Of a stretch of 64,000 nucleotides of DNA, positions 27,150 to 35,794 are shown in pieces. The notes under the pieces were generated by a model that was given only the letters and a program-made list of their open reading frames with translations, was not told the origin of the DNA and did not search any database. This stretch comes from Pseudomonas sp. ACN8 (GTDB lineage: Bacteria > Pseudomonadota > Gammaproteobacteria > Pseudomonadales > Pseudomonadaceae). How positions within the stretch are numbered: the stretch's first letter is position 1; each line of letters begins with the position of its first letter. Made by a program: the position numbers and the translations under genes. The stretch is taken from contig NZ_MRCS01000009.1 in the NCBI RefSeq assembly GCF_002303925.1, forward strand, positions 85,381 to 149,380, written 5' to 3'.

Positions 27150-28945
27150 TGGACGACTCTCTTTTCGCGCTGCAAGGTGCGAAGGGTTAATTGGGTAAAG
27201 CTGTTCATGGAGCAGTACTGACCGAAGAAGTGGTCGAGCACCATGCCGAACAAAAACACACCGCTACCGGTGTACTGGCTTTCATCGAAATTGAGGGTGA
27301 TGCCGACGCCGCGAACGAAGTTCGGCCGCGGGTGGCCGATGCGTGCGACTACGGGTTCACTGCTGACCGAGACGATGCCGTTGATCTGTTTGCGGATCGC
27401 CGACACGTTGCGGTAGTTGTAGAGCGACAACAGCTCCAGCAGCACCTCGCGACCACGGGCCACCAGCGACATGTGGTTGAGCGACAGGTGCGAAATCAGT
27501 CGCCAGATCACGCCGTTGCCCAGCGGCACCCGGGCGGTGGCGGTGGGCTTGCGCAGGCAGCGGATGTCCTTGATCACCGAGTTGCCCAGGATATGGAAAT
27601 CGCCGCGTTCGCCACCGAACGGCAGCATCAGGGGCAGGTCGCGGTTGCTGCAGGTCAGGCGGATGCTCAACGCATCGTTGTTGGCCTCCATCAGCCCCAG
27701 CTCTCGATCCACTACCCGGATAAACACCGTCGAGCCGTCGCGCCGGCTGTTCTGTACCGCACGGCGCCGGGCAATCCAGAAGCTCTGCCCCGGCCCTTGA
27801 TCGCCACGGGGTTCGAAAAACGGATGACAGGTGCCCACCTGATCGATACCACCGACCTTGCGCACCCGTCGTACGCGATCGATGGACACCACTTCGGCCG
27901 AGCCTTGCAGGCGCACATCCGGCGTCACTGCGTACTCGTGCTGGGCGTGGGTCAGCTTGATCGGCTCGGCCTGCTGGCGGAACAGGTTGATGATCGGTGT
28001 GCAATTGAGCTTGAAGTTATTGCGCCCGATGTTTTGCGTCAGGCGCGCCAGGCGGTCGCTCAGGTCATAGTCGGAAAAGTAGAAATTGACCTCGACTTTC
28101 TCGATCTCCTTGCCCGCCAGAATCCGTGCAAAGCCCGACAGGTCGAAGAACATGAATTTGTCGGGGAAGGTGAAGTACTCGTGCAGCAGTCGATAGCCGA
28201 GGAACGAACGCTCGGAGTAGTCCACCAAGCCTTCGTCCAGGCCGTAACCGACGGCTTTCAACGCATCGGCCGGCAAGACCACCTCGCGCGAACGCCCCTG
28301 ATCTTCGAAGGTCAGCGTGGCCTTGGCCAGGTTGTTGAACAGCAGTTCGTAGAGCTGCAGCATCAACGTGCTTTCGCCGTCGAGGAAAAACCGCAGGCTG
28401 TCCAGCTCCAGCTTGCCGAACATCACGTCGGAGGTCGCCACTAGGCCGATGCGCAAGCGCGCGACCAGGTCGGCGCTATGCCCATTGAACGCCGAACGTT
28501 CCATCTCGATAAACGACGCTTGTTGCACCGCCACCTGCCACAGCTCGACCGGGTAGCAGGTGCGGAATTTACACACCACGCCATCGATCGGGTTGGCACT
28601 GAGTTCGGTATGCCGGGGCACGCGGAAGGCTTCGGTGACTTTTTCCTGCTTGCCCAGGTTGAACTCGACGATCGACATCGACGGGGTAGGGCGCAGGTAA
28701 TGTGGGTACAGCACTTCGAGAAACGACTCGACGATTTCCGGCAGCTCGTCGTCGAGTTTTTTGTGCACCCGTGCAGACAGGAACGAGAAGGCCTCGATCA
28801 AGCGCTCGGTATGCGGGTCTTCGCAATTATCGCCCTCGATGAGCAACCGCGAAGCGATTTTCGGGTACTGGCTCGCGAACTCCTGGCCCAAAAAGCGCAG
28901 GTGCGACAGTTCCTTTTCGTAATAGGGCAGCAGATCGTCGAGCAT
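27113..28945 (-). CDS. tssF: Type VI secretion system baseplate subunit TssF
   Basis: A complete 610-residue TssF (VasA/ImpG). It begins MLDDLLPYYEKELSHLRFLG and continues EFASQYPKIASRLLIEGDNC then EDPHTERLIEAFSFLSARVH, the conserved N-terminus of the family. It pairs twice with one TssG in the wedge. Its ATG overlaps the tssE stop by one base (TGATG). Nothing unusual is seen in length or motifs. Confidence 0.95.
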   Translation of the reverse strand: MLDDLLPYYEKELSHLRFLGQEFASQYPKIASRLLIEGDNCEDPHTERLIEAFSFLSARVHKKLDDELPEIVESFLEVLYPHYLRPTPSMSIVEFNLGKQEKVTEAFRVPRHTELSANPIDGVVCKFRTCYPVELWQVAVQQASFIEMERSAFNGHSADLVARLRIGLVATSDVMFGKLELDSLRFFLDGESTLMLQLYELLFNNLAKATLTFEDQGRSREVVLPADALKAVGYGLDEGLVDYSERSFLGYRLLHEYFTFPDKFMFFDLSGFARILAGKEIEKVEVNFYFSDYDLSDRLARLTQNIGRNNFKLNCTPIINLFRQQAEPIKLTHAQHEYAVTPDVRLQGSAEVVSIDRVRRVRKVGGIDQVGTCHPFFEPRGDQGPGQSFWIARRRAVQNSRRDGSTVFIRVVDRELGLMEANNDALSIRLTCSNRDLPLMLPFGGERGDFHILGNSVIKDIRCLRKPTATARVPLGNGVIWRLISHLSLNHMSLVARGREVLLELLSLYNYRNVSAIRKQINGIVSVSSEPVVARIGHPRPNFVRGVGITLNFDESQYTGSGVFLFGMVLDHFFGQYCSMNSFTQLTLRTLQREKRVVQWPPRTGDQPLV

Positions 28946-29427
28946 CAGTTGAGGTTCTGTACTTTGTATTCCTGGGTGTTGACCTGCAGCACCGCGTCGA
29001 AGGACACCTGACGGGTGACGTCTTGCAGGCGCAGGACCGCGTCCACGCGAAAGGTCAGCATGCGTTGGCCGGTCTGTTGGGCGAGTAGTTGCACTTTGAC
29101 GCTGTGAAAGCGCCGGTCGCCGACCTTGATCGCTTTCTCCAGCTGTCGCTGGATCAGCAGGCGATCCTTCGGATCAAGCACGCTGCGACTGGTGAAGTCC
29201 GGCATGCCGTAATCGAGGATGCTGCCGCTCAGGTTGACGAAACCGTCCAGCTCGTTGGCGACCAGGGACTGGCGGGTGTTGACCAGGATTTCCAGGTCGC
29301 GAACGATGCTGGCTTTGTAATCGGCCAGCGAACACAAGCGCTGCGATGACGCTTCGATGGACTGATGCGGACGATCGTCCAGCAATCGGTCCAGCAGTGA
29401 TGGCAACAGCTTGTGTTGACTGGTCAT
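28945..29427 (-). CDS. tssE: Type VI secretion system baseplate subunit TssE
   Basis: A 160-residue gp25-like wedge protein. It contains LLPSLLDRLLDD near the start, DLEILVNTRQSL, then LDGFVNLSGSILDYGMPDFT and the FRVDAVLRLQ strand. TssE is the first baseplate protein to contact the sheath and carries the EPR-like core; here the acidic element lies in the DLEILVNTR segment. It starts 25 nt after the tssC stop. Confidence 0.92.
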   Translation of the reverse strand: MTSQHKLLPSLLDRLLDDRPHQSIEASSQRLCSLADYKASIVRDLEILVNTRQSLVANELDGFVNLSGSILDYGMPDFTSRSVLDPKDRLLIQRQLEKAIKVGDRRFHSVKVQLLAQQTGQRMLTFRVDAVLRLQDVTRQVSFDAVLQVNTQEYKVQNLN

Positions 29428-29452
29428 GGTGCCTCCCTGGCAATGTGCTCGA

Positions 29453-30955
29453 TCAGCCGCGGGTCGATTGCGGCAATTCAGCGACCAGGCGCAACGAAGC
29501 GGTCAGCTCGTCCAGTTGGTAGTGCGGGCGCAGGTAGGTCACGGCCTTGTACACCCCCGGCTTGCCCGGCACCTCGAACACTTCGGCGCGGGCTTCGCGC
29601 AACGGGAACTTGGCCTTGGCTTCCTGGCTCGCGGTGTCGTCCAGCAACACGTAGCTCGACAGCCACTTGTTGAGGAACAGCTCGACGTCCTTGCGCGAAG
29701 CGAAGCTGCCGATCTTGTCGCGCATGATCGCCTTCATGTAGTGCGCGATGCGCGAGGTGGCGAAGATGTACTGCAACTGTGCGGAAAGCCGGGCGTTGGC
29801 GTTGGCGATGTCGGTGTTGTACTGCTTCTGCTTCTGCGCCGACTGGGTGCCGAAGAACGCGGCGTAGTCGGTGCCTTTGCAGTGCACCAGCGGAATGAAG
29901 CCGAGGTCAGACAGCTCTTTTTCACGGCGGTCGGTGATGGCGATTTCAGTCGGGCACTTGAGGGCGATTTCACCGTCATCGGTCTTGAACGTGTGGGTCG
30001 GCAGACCTTCCACCAGACCACCTCCCTCGACACCACGGATCGCCACGCACCAGCCGTAGCGGGAAAACGCATCGGTAACCCGGGTGCCCAACGCGTAGGC
30101 GGCGTTCATCCACAGGTACTTGTTGTGGTCACGGCCATCGACGCTTTCGACGAAGTTAAATTCCTCGACCGGCGTGGTATCCGGGCCGTAAGGCAGGCGA
30201 CCGAGTACGTGGGGCAGGGTCAGGCCGACATAACGCGAGTCTTCGGAGGCGCGGAACGACTTCCACTTGGCGTATTCGACGGTGTCGAAAATCTTCGCCA
30301 GGTCCCGTGGGCCGGACATGTCGGTGAATGAATCCCAACCGAACAGCTCAGGCGAGGCCGCCGAGATGAACGGCGCGTGGGCGGCCGCGGCGACGTGGGA
30401 GATCTCTTCGAGCAGGTACATGTCTTCCGGGCTGCGGTTGAACTCGTAGTCACCCAGCAGCATGCCGAACGGTGCACCGCCGAAGGTGCCGTATTCTTCT
30501 TCGTAGATCTTCTTGAACAGCGCGCTCTGGTCGAATTCGGAAGCGGCCTTGAGGTCGCGCACCAGGTCTTTCTTCGACGCATTGAGCAGGTGAATCTTCA
30601 GCGTGGTGCTGGTCTCGGTCTGGTCGACCTGATACTTCAGGCCGCGCCATGACGCTTCCAGCTGCTGGAACTCACTGGCGTGCATGATCTCGTTCATCTG
30701 CTCGGAGAGCATCGCGTCGATCTCGGCGATGCGCGCATCGAGCACGGCGATCAGGTCCTTGCTCGGCGTCATTTCGCCTTCCAGGATCTGGTTGACCAGT
30801 TCGCCGATCAGGTCGCGGGTGCGGGTGCGCTCGGTCTCGGAACGGGCCACGCGGCTTTGCGAGATGATGCTGTCGAGCAACGAGGATTGCGCGGTGAAGC
30901 TGTCCACTTCAACCAGCGTGCTGTCCTGCTGAGTCACGGTTTGCTTGTCGTTCAT
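29453..30955 (-). CDS. tssC: Type VI secretion system contractile sheath large subunit TssC
   Basis: This 500-residue large sheath subunit (VipB) shows ASWRGLKYQVDQTETSTTLK, SASKKDL-like helix NASKKDLVRDLKAASEFDQS, PFGMLLGDYEFNRSPEDMYL and the GWDSFTDMSGPRDLAKIFD region, ending with the conserved DDTASQEAKAKFPLREARAE and PHYQLDELTASLRLVAELP. The start at 30955 (MNDKQTV) has AGGAG upstream; a longer frame overlaps tssB. It follows tssB by 10 nt. Confidence 0.96.
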   Translation of the reverse strand: MNDKQTVTQQDSTLVEVDSFTAQSSLLDSIISQSRVARSETERTRTRDLIGELVNQILEGEMTPSKDLIAVLDARIAEIDAMLSEQMNEIMHASEFQQLEASWRGLKYQVDQTETSTTLKIHLLNASKKDLVRDLKAASEFDQSALFKKIYEEEYGTFGGAPFGMLLGDYEFNRSPEDMYLLEEISHVAAAAHAPFISAASPELFGWDSFTDMSGPRDLAKIFDTVEYAKWKSFRASEDSRYVGLTLPHVLGRLPYGPDTTPVEEFNFVESVDGRDHNKYLWMNAAYALGTRVTDAFSRYGWCVAIRGVEGGGLVEGLPTHTFKTDDGEIALKCPTEIAITDRREKELSDLGFIPLVHCKGTDYAAFFGTQSAQKQKQYNTDIANANARLSAQLQYIFATSRIAHYMKAIMRDKIGSFASRKDVELFLNKWLSSYVLLDDTASQEAKAKFPLREARAEVFEVPGKPGVYKAVTYLRPHYQLDELTASLRLVAELPQSTRG

Positions 30956-30965
30956 CGTCAGGCTC

Positions 30966-31499
30966 CTACGCTTTGCCGTCGGTGGCCGGAACGGCGGCTT
31001 CGCGGCCGAATTCCTTGCCAAGGGTTTTCAACTTCTCGGTGTTCTGCAACACGTCCATGAGCAGCTCTTCGAGCTTGTCGTTGCCGCCCATCTTGTTGCG
31101 CAGGTCCGCCAGCTTGTTGCGCACTTCCAGCAGCTTGCGCAGCGGCTCGACCTGCTTGACCACGTTCTGCGGTTCGAAGTCTTCGAGGGCGTTGAAGTTG
31201 AGCTCGACCCCCAGCTGCGTGCCGTTCTTGGCCAGGGTGTTGTCGACGCGGTAGGTCAGGCGCGGCTTGATGCCCTTGAGCACGCCGTTGAAGTTGTCGC
31301 GGTCGATGAAAATGAACTTGCGGTCCTTGAGCTTCGGCAGCGGCTCCAGCGGGTTACCGGAGAAATCGCCCAGCACACCGACGACAAAGGGCAGCTCTTT
31401 CTTTTCCTGAGCGTCACCGATATCCACGTCGTAGGTGATATGGACCCGAGGCGCGCGAACGCGGTCGAGTTTGTGCTGGGTACTTTCCTTCTTCGCCAT
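30966..31499 (-). CDS. tssB: Type VI secretion system contractile sheath small subunit TssB
   Basis: This 177-residue small sheath subunit (VipA) begins MAKKESTQHKLDRVRAPRVH, followed by ITYDVDIGDAQEKKELPFVV and GVLGDFSG, all family signatures. The C-terminal helices (EPLRKLLEVRNKLADLRNKM) interlock with TssC. AGGAG 7 nt before the ATG at 31499 fixes the start; the frame remains open 7 codons further upstream without a ribosome site. Confidence 0.95.
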   Translation of the reverse strand: MAKKESTQHKLDRVRAPRVHITYDVDIGDAQEKKELPFVVGVLGDFSGNPLEPLPKLKDRKFIFIDRDNFNGVLKGIKPRLTYRVDNTLAKNGTQLGVELNFNALEDFEPQNVVKQVEPLRKLLEVRNKLADLRNKMGGNDKLEELLMDVLQNTEKLKTLGKEFGREAAVPATDGKA

Positions 31500-31567
31500 C
31501 GTGATCTCCTGTGCGAACAATTCGCTGCAAGTCGTTTGCGTGTCGGTTCAATGGGTGGCCGAGCGCG

Positions 31568-32320
31568 TTACAGTCCTTCGATCGTCAGCAGCAGGCGCTG
31601 ACGGATTTCATCGTTCATTTCCATGATGTTCTCAAAGCCCACCAACTCTTCGAAGCTGGTGTTGCCGGCGATCTGGGTGCTGCTGCGGATCACGGCCTCG
31701 TCGGGCAACTGCGAGCGAACCGGCGAGCTGATGACGCAGAAGGGCAGGTCGCCGAACTCCTTCAAACGTTCGAAACTGACGGGAAAACGCAGGCCTTCGA
31801 GCAGGCGGCTGATGCCGGGCGACTTGCTCAGGCAGTAGAACAGCACCAGGTAATGCACCACGAAACGGTACAGCTCGGCGCTGCTGCGATTGGGGTCTTT
31901 GATGACGGTGCGAAAACGCGCCAGGTCGAACGAACTGAAGCCCACCACCCAGCGCACGGGGCTGGTGATGCGAATGGACTGGCCGCTTTGGGACAGCACC
32001 TTGTCGTACTCCAGCGCAAACAGTTGCGGGGTGGTGCTGAGCAGGTTGAGGGGTACTTCGAGTTCGTTGACCAACTGGAACGGCGCGCCAGAACCGATGC
32101 GGTCGTAGAGCTCCTTGAGTTCCTTGAAATGGTGCTGGGTCTCGCGCCCGCTGCTGCGTTGCGCGCCCTGCAGGTACTCACCGAAAAACGCCTGAGGACG
32201 AATCAGCAAAGCCAGGGTCGCCAGATAATCCGAGGCCTGCGCCTTGAGCGCATCGGAAATGGCCCGGGTCTGGCTTCGCAGCTTGATCAGTGCTTCAACA
32301 TCAAAAAACGTTTGGGTCAT
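31568..32320 (-). CDS. T6SS-associated protein of unknown function, first gene of the cluster (TagX-like)
   Basis: This 250-residue soluble protein starts MTQTFFDVEALIKLRSQTRA. I do not recognise a catalytic motif or membrane segment. It is mostly helical in appearance: N-terminal RTQ-rich helices, a middle domain around PFQLVNELEVPLNLLSTTPQ and ALEYDKVLSQSGQSI, and a C-terminal LVGFENIMEMNDEIRQRLLL. Its position just upstream of tssBC matches the gene called tagX in the P. putida K1 cluster, as far as I recall. AGGA precedes the ATG at 32320. It is probably a T6SS accessory; the function is unknown. Confidence 0.7.
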   Translation of the reverse strand: MTQTFFDVEALIKLRSQTRAISDALKAQASDYLATLALLIRPQAFFGEYLQGAQRSSGRETQHHFKELKELYDRIGSGAPFQLVNELEVPLNLLSTTPQLFALEYDKVLSQSGQSIRITSPVRWVVGFSSFDLARFRTVIKDPNRSSAELYRFVVHYLVLFYCLSKSPGISRLLEGLRFPVSFERLKEFGDLPFCVISSPVRSQLPDEAVIRSSTQIAGNTSFEELVGFENIMEMNDEIRQRLLLTIEGL

Positions 32321-33014
32321 CGGTATTTCGTCCTTGAACACTTCACGAGGGATACCCGGATTAACCTGGGCGTGAAGAGCTACCAATTTCTCGATTGAAC
32401 ATCTGTTCACGAGTTGTGCTTGCTGATGTTTGACATCAAAAAAACTTGCGGCCAGAAATGTTTAAGCCAGGCTTGCTGGCATAAAGATATTGAGTGGCCA
32501 TCAGCGTTGTGTAAGGCAGCAACGATATCGAGAAGTTCACATCGGGAGCGGATTTTTTCGCGTTTTTGATACATATCGCAATACTGTCTACATGCCACTA
32601 TTTGTAGGAAATAACCTGAAAACAGCCGTGAAACCCAGCTGTATCAAGGGTTTGAGAAGTGTGTTGGATCCAATTTTTTGTACAATTCAAATTGTAAATA
32701 GGTGAACCGGTTCACTCAATACGAGGAGGGGTACCGCTGAAAAAAACAAGTTTTGTAGGAGGTTTTTAGGTTGTTTGTAGGAAGTATCGATGGGGCGGGG
32801 AGGCGCTGTTCGGAAGGAATGGGTGAATGATCGAGTGTTTTGGGGGGGTGAGAGGTTACATGTCGCTGGCATTTCTGTATAACGCGCCAGGTGCAACTTC
32901 GCCGATAACTTCATGGCCGGTTGTGTGATTGCGAAAGGATCTCCACGCCTTTTTTAAACGGACTTTCTGCTCGCCATGGCTATATGGGCGATGCAACGAT
33001 TGAGGCCATGTCTC
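32321..33014. other. Divergent promoter region of the T6SS operon and the M48 peptidase
   Basis: This is the largest gene-free stretch next to the T6SS genes, AT-richer than its surroundings. It contains two perfect palindromes (32681-32696 and 32702-32715) and T-rich tracts. I see no supported gene. Small frames at 32407-32598, 32490-32705 and 32687-32914 lack ribosome sites and family resemblance. Confidence 0.6.
32681..32715. promoter_or_regulatory. Two adjacent palindromes, one LacI-type operator-like
   Basis: TACAATT-CA-AATTGTA (32681-32696) is followed after 5 bp by GTGAACCGGTTCAC (32702-32715), a perfect 14-bp palindrome with the central CG of LacI/GalR-family operators (compare the PtxS site TGAAACCGGTTTCA of pseudomonads). 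It lies between the T6SS operon and the M48 gene, so it could regulate either. No LacI-type gene lies in the window. Confidence 0.5.
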
Positions 33015-35180
33015 ATGAAATATCTGAAACTCTTTGCGGTACTTGTGCTGTTGCCGCTTTGCCTTGGATTGATTGGCATCTGGGAGTTGCAACGCAGCAG
33101 TGACGCCGGCCGGCAGTTCGCCAAGGTCCGGGCTGACCTGAACGATATTCGTCCGCAGCTCGAAGCGCTTTCCAGGAAACGAGGCTCCAGCGCTCTCGTA
33201 GTCGATGTCGACGGTGAACGGGTGGACGTTGCGTTGGGCTTGTCTCGCCTGGAAGAAGTCGAGGATGCGTTTGACACTCTGATCCCGGTAAATACGGTGA
33301 GAATCTTTCTGGCCAAAGGTGTTGTCGTCCTTGGCCTTACGGCCTCGCTGATTGGCGTGTCGGGCTTACTCTGGCTCGGTTGGGCCGGATTGCGCGCGAG
33401 CCGGTCTCGTGAACAACTGCTGTACAACTTTACGGAAGTCAGTCGTATCCTGCCTTACTTGCTGGTGGGCCATGTCGTCTTCATGGGCGCGGCGGCCGCG
33501 GCCATCCTGGCTTTCGAAAGCCTGGTGTTTTGGCGTGCGGGACAAATGTTTGCCGGTGAAATCAAGTTGATTGCCATTGCAATGATGGTGATATTCGGCT
33601 TCCTGTACTCGATCTGGCAGATGGGCAAGCAGTTACCCGTCATGCTGCACATGTTCGAGTCGACACCGATGCCCGTCCTCGGTCAGGAGATCTCGGCAGA
33701 ACAGGCTCCGCAACTATGGGTGTTTGTTCGCGGCCTGGCCGATCGACTCGGCGCACTACCTCCCGAGCACATCGTTCTGGGCATGACCGAAGGTTTTTAC
33801 GTCACCTCAAGCAACGTCGATCTGCTCCCCTCGCAGACCACACTCAAGGGCCGAACCCTGCACGTGCCGATGATGTATCTGGGACTGCTCGATACGCAAG
33901 AAACCAGCGCGGTGATCGGGCACGAACTGGCGCACTTCGCCGGCGACGATACCGAGTACAGCTTGCGCTTCGTGCCGATCTACGATGGCGTTGGCCGCAG
34001 CCTAGGGGTGATTGCCGAAACCTTGCTCCATAGCGATGTGCTGCAACGCACGATACTGTGGCCGGCCTTCATGCTCGGAGAGTATTTTCTTGAGCGGTTC
34101 GACCATGCGGTGAACCATTGGAGCCGCGTGCGGGAATTGGCGGCGGACGCGGCGGGCGCAGAGTTGGCGGGAAATGTCGCCGCGGCCTCGGCGTTGGTGC
34201 GCATCTCTGCCATCGACCCGTTGTTGCAGCAGAGTGTATTTACCCATGTAGCCCGCGCGACCAACTCGAGCACCGGGCACGTCCCGCCCCGTGACTTGCC
34301 AACCAGTGTGGTGCAGAAGCTGGCCACGCATTCACTGACCCTGCCCGAGGAGGAAATGGCAACCAGCCTGCCTCATCCGTCGGACACTCATCCATCCAAT
34401 GGCGAACGAGTCACTGCTTTGCAAGTCGCGCTTGAAGAGGCGGTGAGCCGTGGGACTCGCCCGATCATCGCGGCGCAATCCAGCGCCGCGATGGATCATT
34501 ATTTTGCCGATCCCCAGGCGTTGCGTGCCCGTATGACCGAGGATTTTCTCGATCATTACGTGGAGCAGGACGCCACGGTCGTGGAAGAGTTGCGTGCCCA
34601 GGCCGACAGTGTCGCGGACGAAGTCCGTCTGCATGAAGGCGCACGATTGCGCGGGTGGATTACCCTGATTTGCTTCACACTCCTGTTGCTGTCGGGCTTG
34701 GGACTACTGATTTTGCCGTTGCTGTCGCCGCCGGCTTTGGCGCAGAGCAAGTCGATGATGCAGGGCGCTGGCGGCGGGCTGGTCGTCTTGATGGCGTGCC
34801 TGCTGCCATTCTCGCTGCGCATGCTCAAGCGGGCGAACAAGACCGCGTTGTTGCTGACGCCCGAGCACTTCGTTTTCGCCAACTTCAAGGCGCCATTGCC
34901 GATACAGCACGTCGCTGATTTTGGTCTGCAAATGGGCCAGGGGCTGCACTTGAATCTGTTGCTGGAAGACGATGCCCCGATGCCTGAGTTGGCCTCGCGC
35001 TCGTTCTTTTCGCCTGATGCGAAGTTCGACAAGAAAAAGCGCTGGGTCCAGTTACAGTTGATTCAGTTGTGCCGGGACGACAAAAAGCTCAAGGGCAAGG
35101 AACTGTCGGAACTGATTGGCGCCTACCTCAGTGCAGGCACTGCGCGGCACTTGCTGCAGCAACGATTCGAGCAGGCCTGA
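33015..35180 (+). CDS. M48 family metallopeptidase, multi-pass membrane protein
   Basis: This 721-residue membrane protease has an N-terminal signal-anchor (YLKLFAVLVLLPLCLGLIGI), two or three further helices before residue 230, the zinc site HELAH at residues 303-307 with the third ligand in the later RELAADAAGAEL segment, and a C-terminal pair of helices (ITLICFTLLLLSGLGLLILP and GGLVVLMACLLPFSLRML). The layout recalls HtpX/YhhN-like M48 proteases with an additional C-terminal cytosolic domain. I prefer the ATG at 33015 to the one at 32976 because GAGG is at the right distance. It is divergent from the T6SS operon; a functional link is unproven. Confidence 0.82.
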   Translation: MKYLKLFAVLVLLPLCLGLIGIWELQRSSDAGRQFAKVRADLNDIRPQLEALSRKRGSSALVVDVDGERVDVALGLSRLEEVEDAFDTLIPVNTVRIFLAKGVVVLGLTASLIGVSGLLWLGWAGLRASRSREQLLYNFTEVSRILPYLLVGHVVFMGAAAAAILAFESLVFWRAGQMFAGEIKLIAIAMMVIFGFLYSIWQMGKQLPVMLHMFESTPMPVLGQEISAEQAPQLWVFVRGLADRLGALPPEHIVLGMTEGFYVTSSNVDLLPSQTTLKGRTLHVPMMYLGLLDTQETSAVIGHELAHFAGDDTEYSLRFVPIYDGVGRSLGVIAETLLHSDVLQRTILWPAFMLGEYFLERFDHAVNHWSRVRELAADAAGAELAGNVAAASALVRISAIDPLLQQSVFTHVARATNSSTGHVPPRDLPTSVVQKLATHSLTLPEEEMATSLPHPSDTHPSNGERVTALQVALEEAVSRGTRPIIAAQSSAAMDHYFADPQALRARMTEDFLDHYVEQDATVVEELRAQADSVADEVRLHEGARLRGWITLICFTLLLLSGLGLLILPLLSPPALAQSKSMMQGAGGGLVVLMACLLPFSLRMLKRANKTALLLTPEHFVFANFKAPLPIQHVADFGLQMGQGLHLNLLLEDDAPMPELASRSFFSPDAKFDKKKRWVQLQLIQLCRDDKKLKGKELSELIGAYLSAGTARHLLQQRFEQA

Positions 35181-35215
35181 AGGCTTTCAGCATCGGCAAG
35201 CGCGGGGCGCCGGAT

Positions 35216-35494
35216 TCAATGGCGCCCTGCGCAAAGCTGATAAAGGTCTGAAAGCAGCCCTTGCAGTTCGTTGTTTTCGTCCAGCAAGGGTTTTGCGTTT
35301 TCATACAGAACAACGTCGTTGATCGAGCCCATGCCACCGTACAGCGACATCAATCGAGACAGCGCGTACGTCGTATCCCGGGGCAGCGCAAGACTGCACT
35401 CCTCAAGTCTGTCTGCCCAGTGCGTGTGGCCGAATTTCCTCAGCAGTTCTGCCATTCGGACGATGTTCGAGGAGATCTTGTGGAGGTCTCTCAT
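35216..35494 (-). CDS. DUF6966-like small protein
   Basis: A 92-residue protein from the chosen start MRDLHKISSNIVRMAELLRK. The segment KFGHTHWADRLEECSLAL followed by SRLMSLYGGMGSINDVVLYE matches my memory of the DUF6966 family, whose members are often found near toxins and immunity proteins. No signal peptide or membrane segment is seen. It is the last gene of the minus-strand immunity-type cluster and follows a frameshifted small gene by about 34 nt. Confidence 0.55.
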   Translation of the reverse strand: MRDLHKISSNIVRMAELLRKFGHTHWADRLEECSLALPRDTTYALSRLMSLYGGMGSINDVVLYENAKPLLDENNELQGLLSDLYQLCAGRH

Positions 35495-35528
35495 GGTGAT
35501 AGCCCTGAGCCGTTGTGTTTTCGGAGGG

Positions 35529-35755
35529 TCACTTTTCAACGCTCACAACGCTGATGGAGCCATTACTCCAATCGACCGAGTAGCTGAGGCCATTCCAGTT
35601 GCCAGCGATCAGCGCCGCGTTTTTGTCGCAGTGAAGACTGATGTAGGGTTTATCGGCTTGTGTACCGTGGGGACTTTGACCGGGTGAGGCAGATCAATGG
35701 GTTGATTCGCTATCCATAGGATTCCATTGTCAACGCGGTACCACGTTTCGGTCAT
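35529..35755 (-). pseudogene. Frameshifted small ORF of unknown function
   Basis: From the ATG at 35755 the frame reads MTETWYRVDNGILWIANQPI and runs into a stop after about 48 codons. A second frame takes over near the DLPHPV codons and continues PGQSPHGTQADKPYISLHCD, then KNAALIAGNWNGLSYSVDWS and NGSISVVSVEK to a stop at 35529. Joined by one frameshift this would be a compact beta-rich protein of about 75 residues. It may be a true pseudogene, a programmed shift or a base error. It lies just upstream of the DUF6966-like gene. Confidence 0.45.
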
Positions 35756-35794
35756 TACGTTACCTCTAGCGCTATCCGTGAAGTCGCAGCAATG

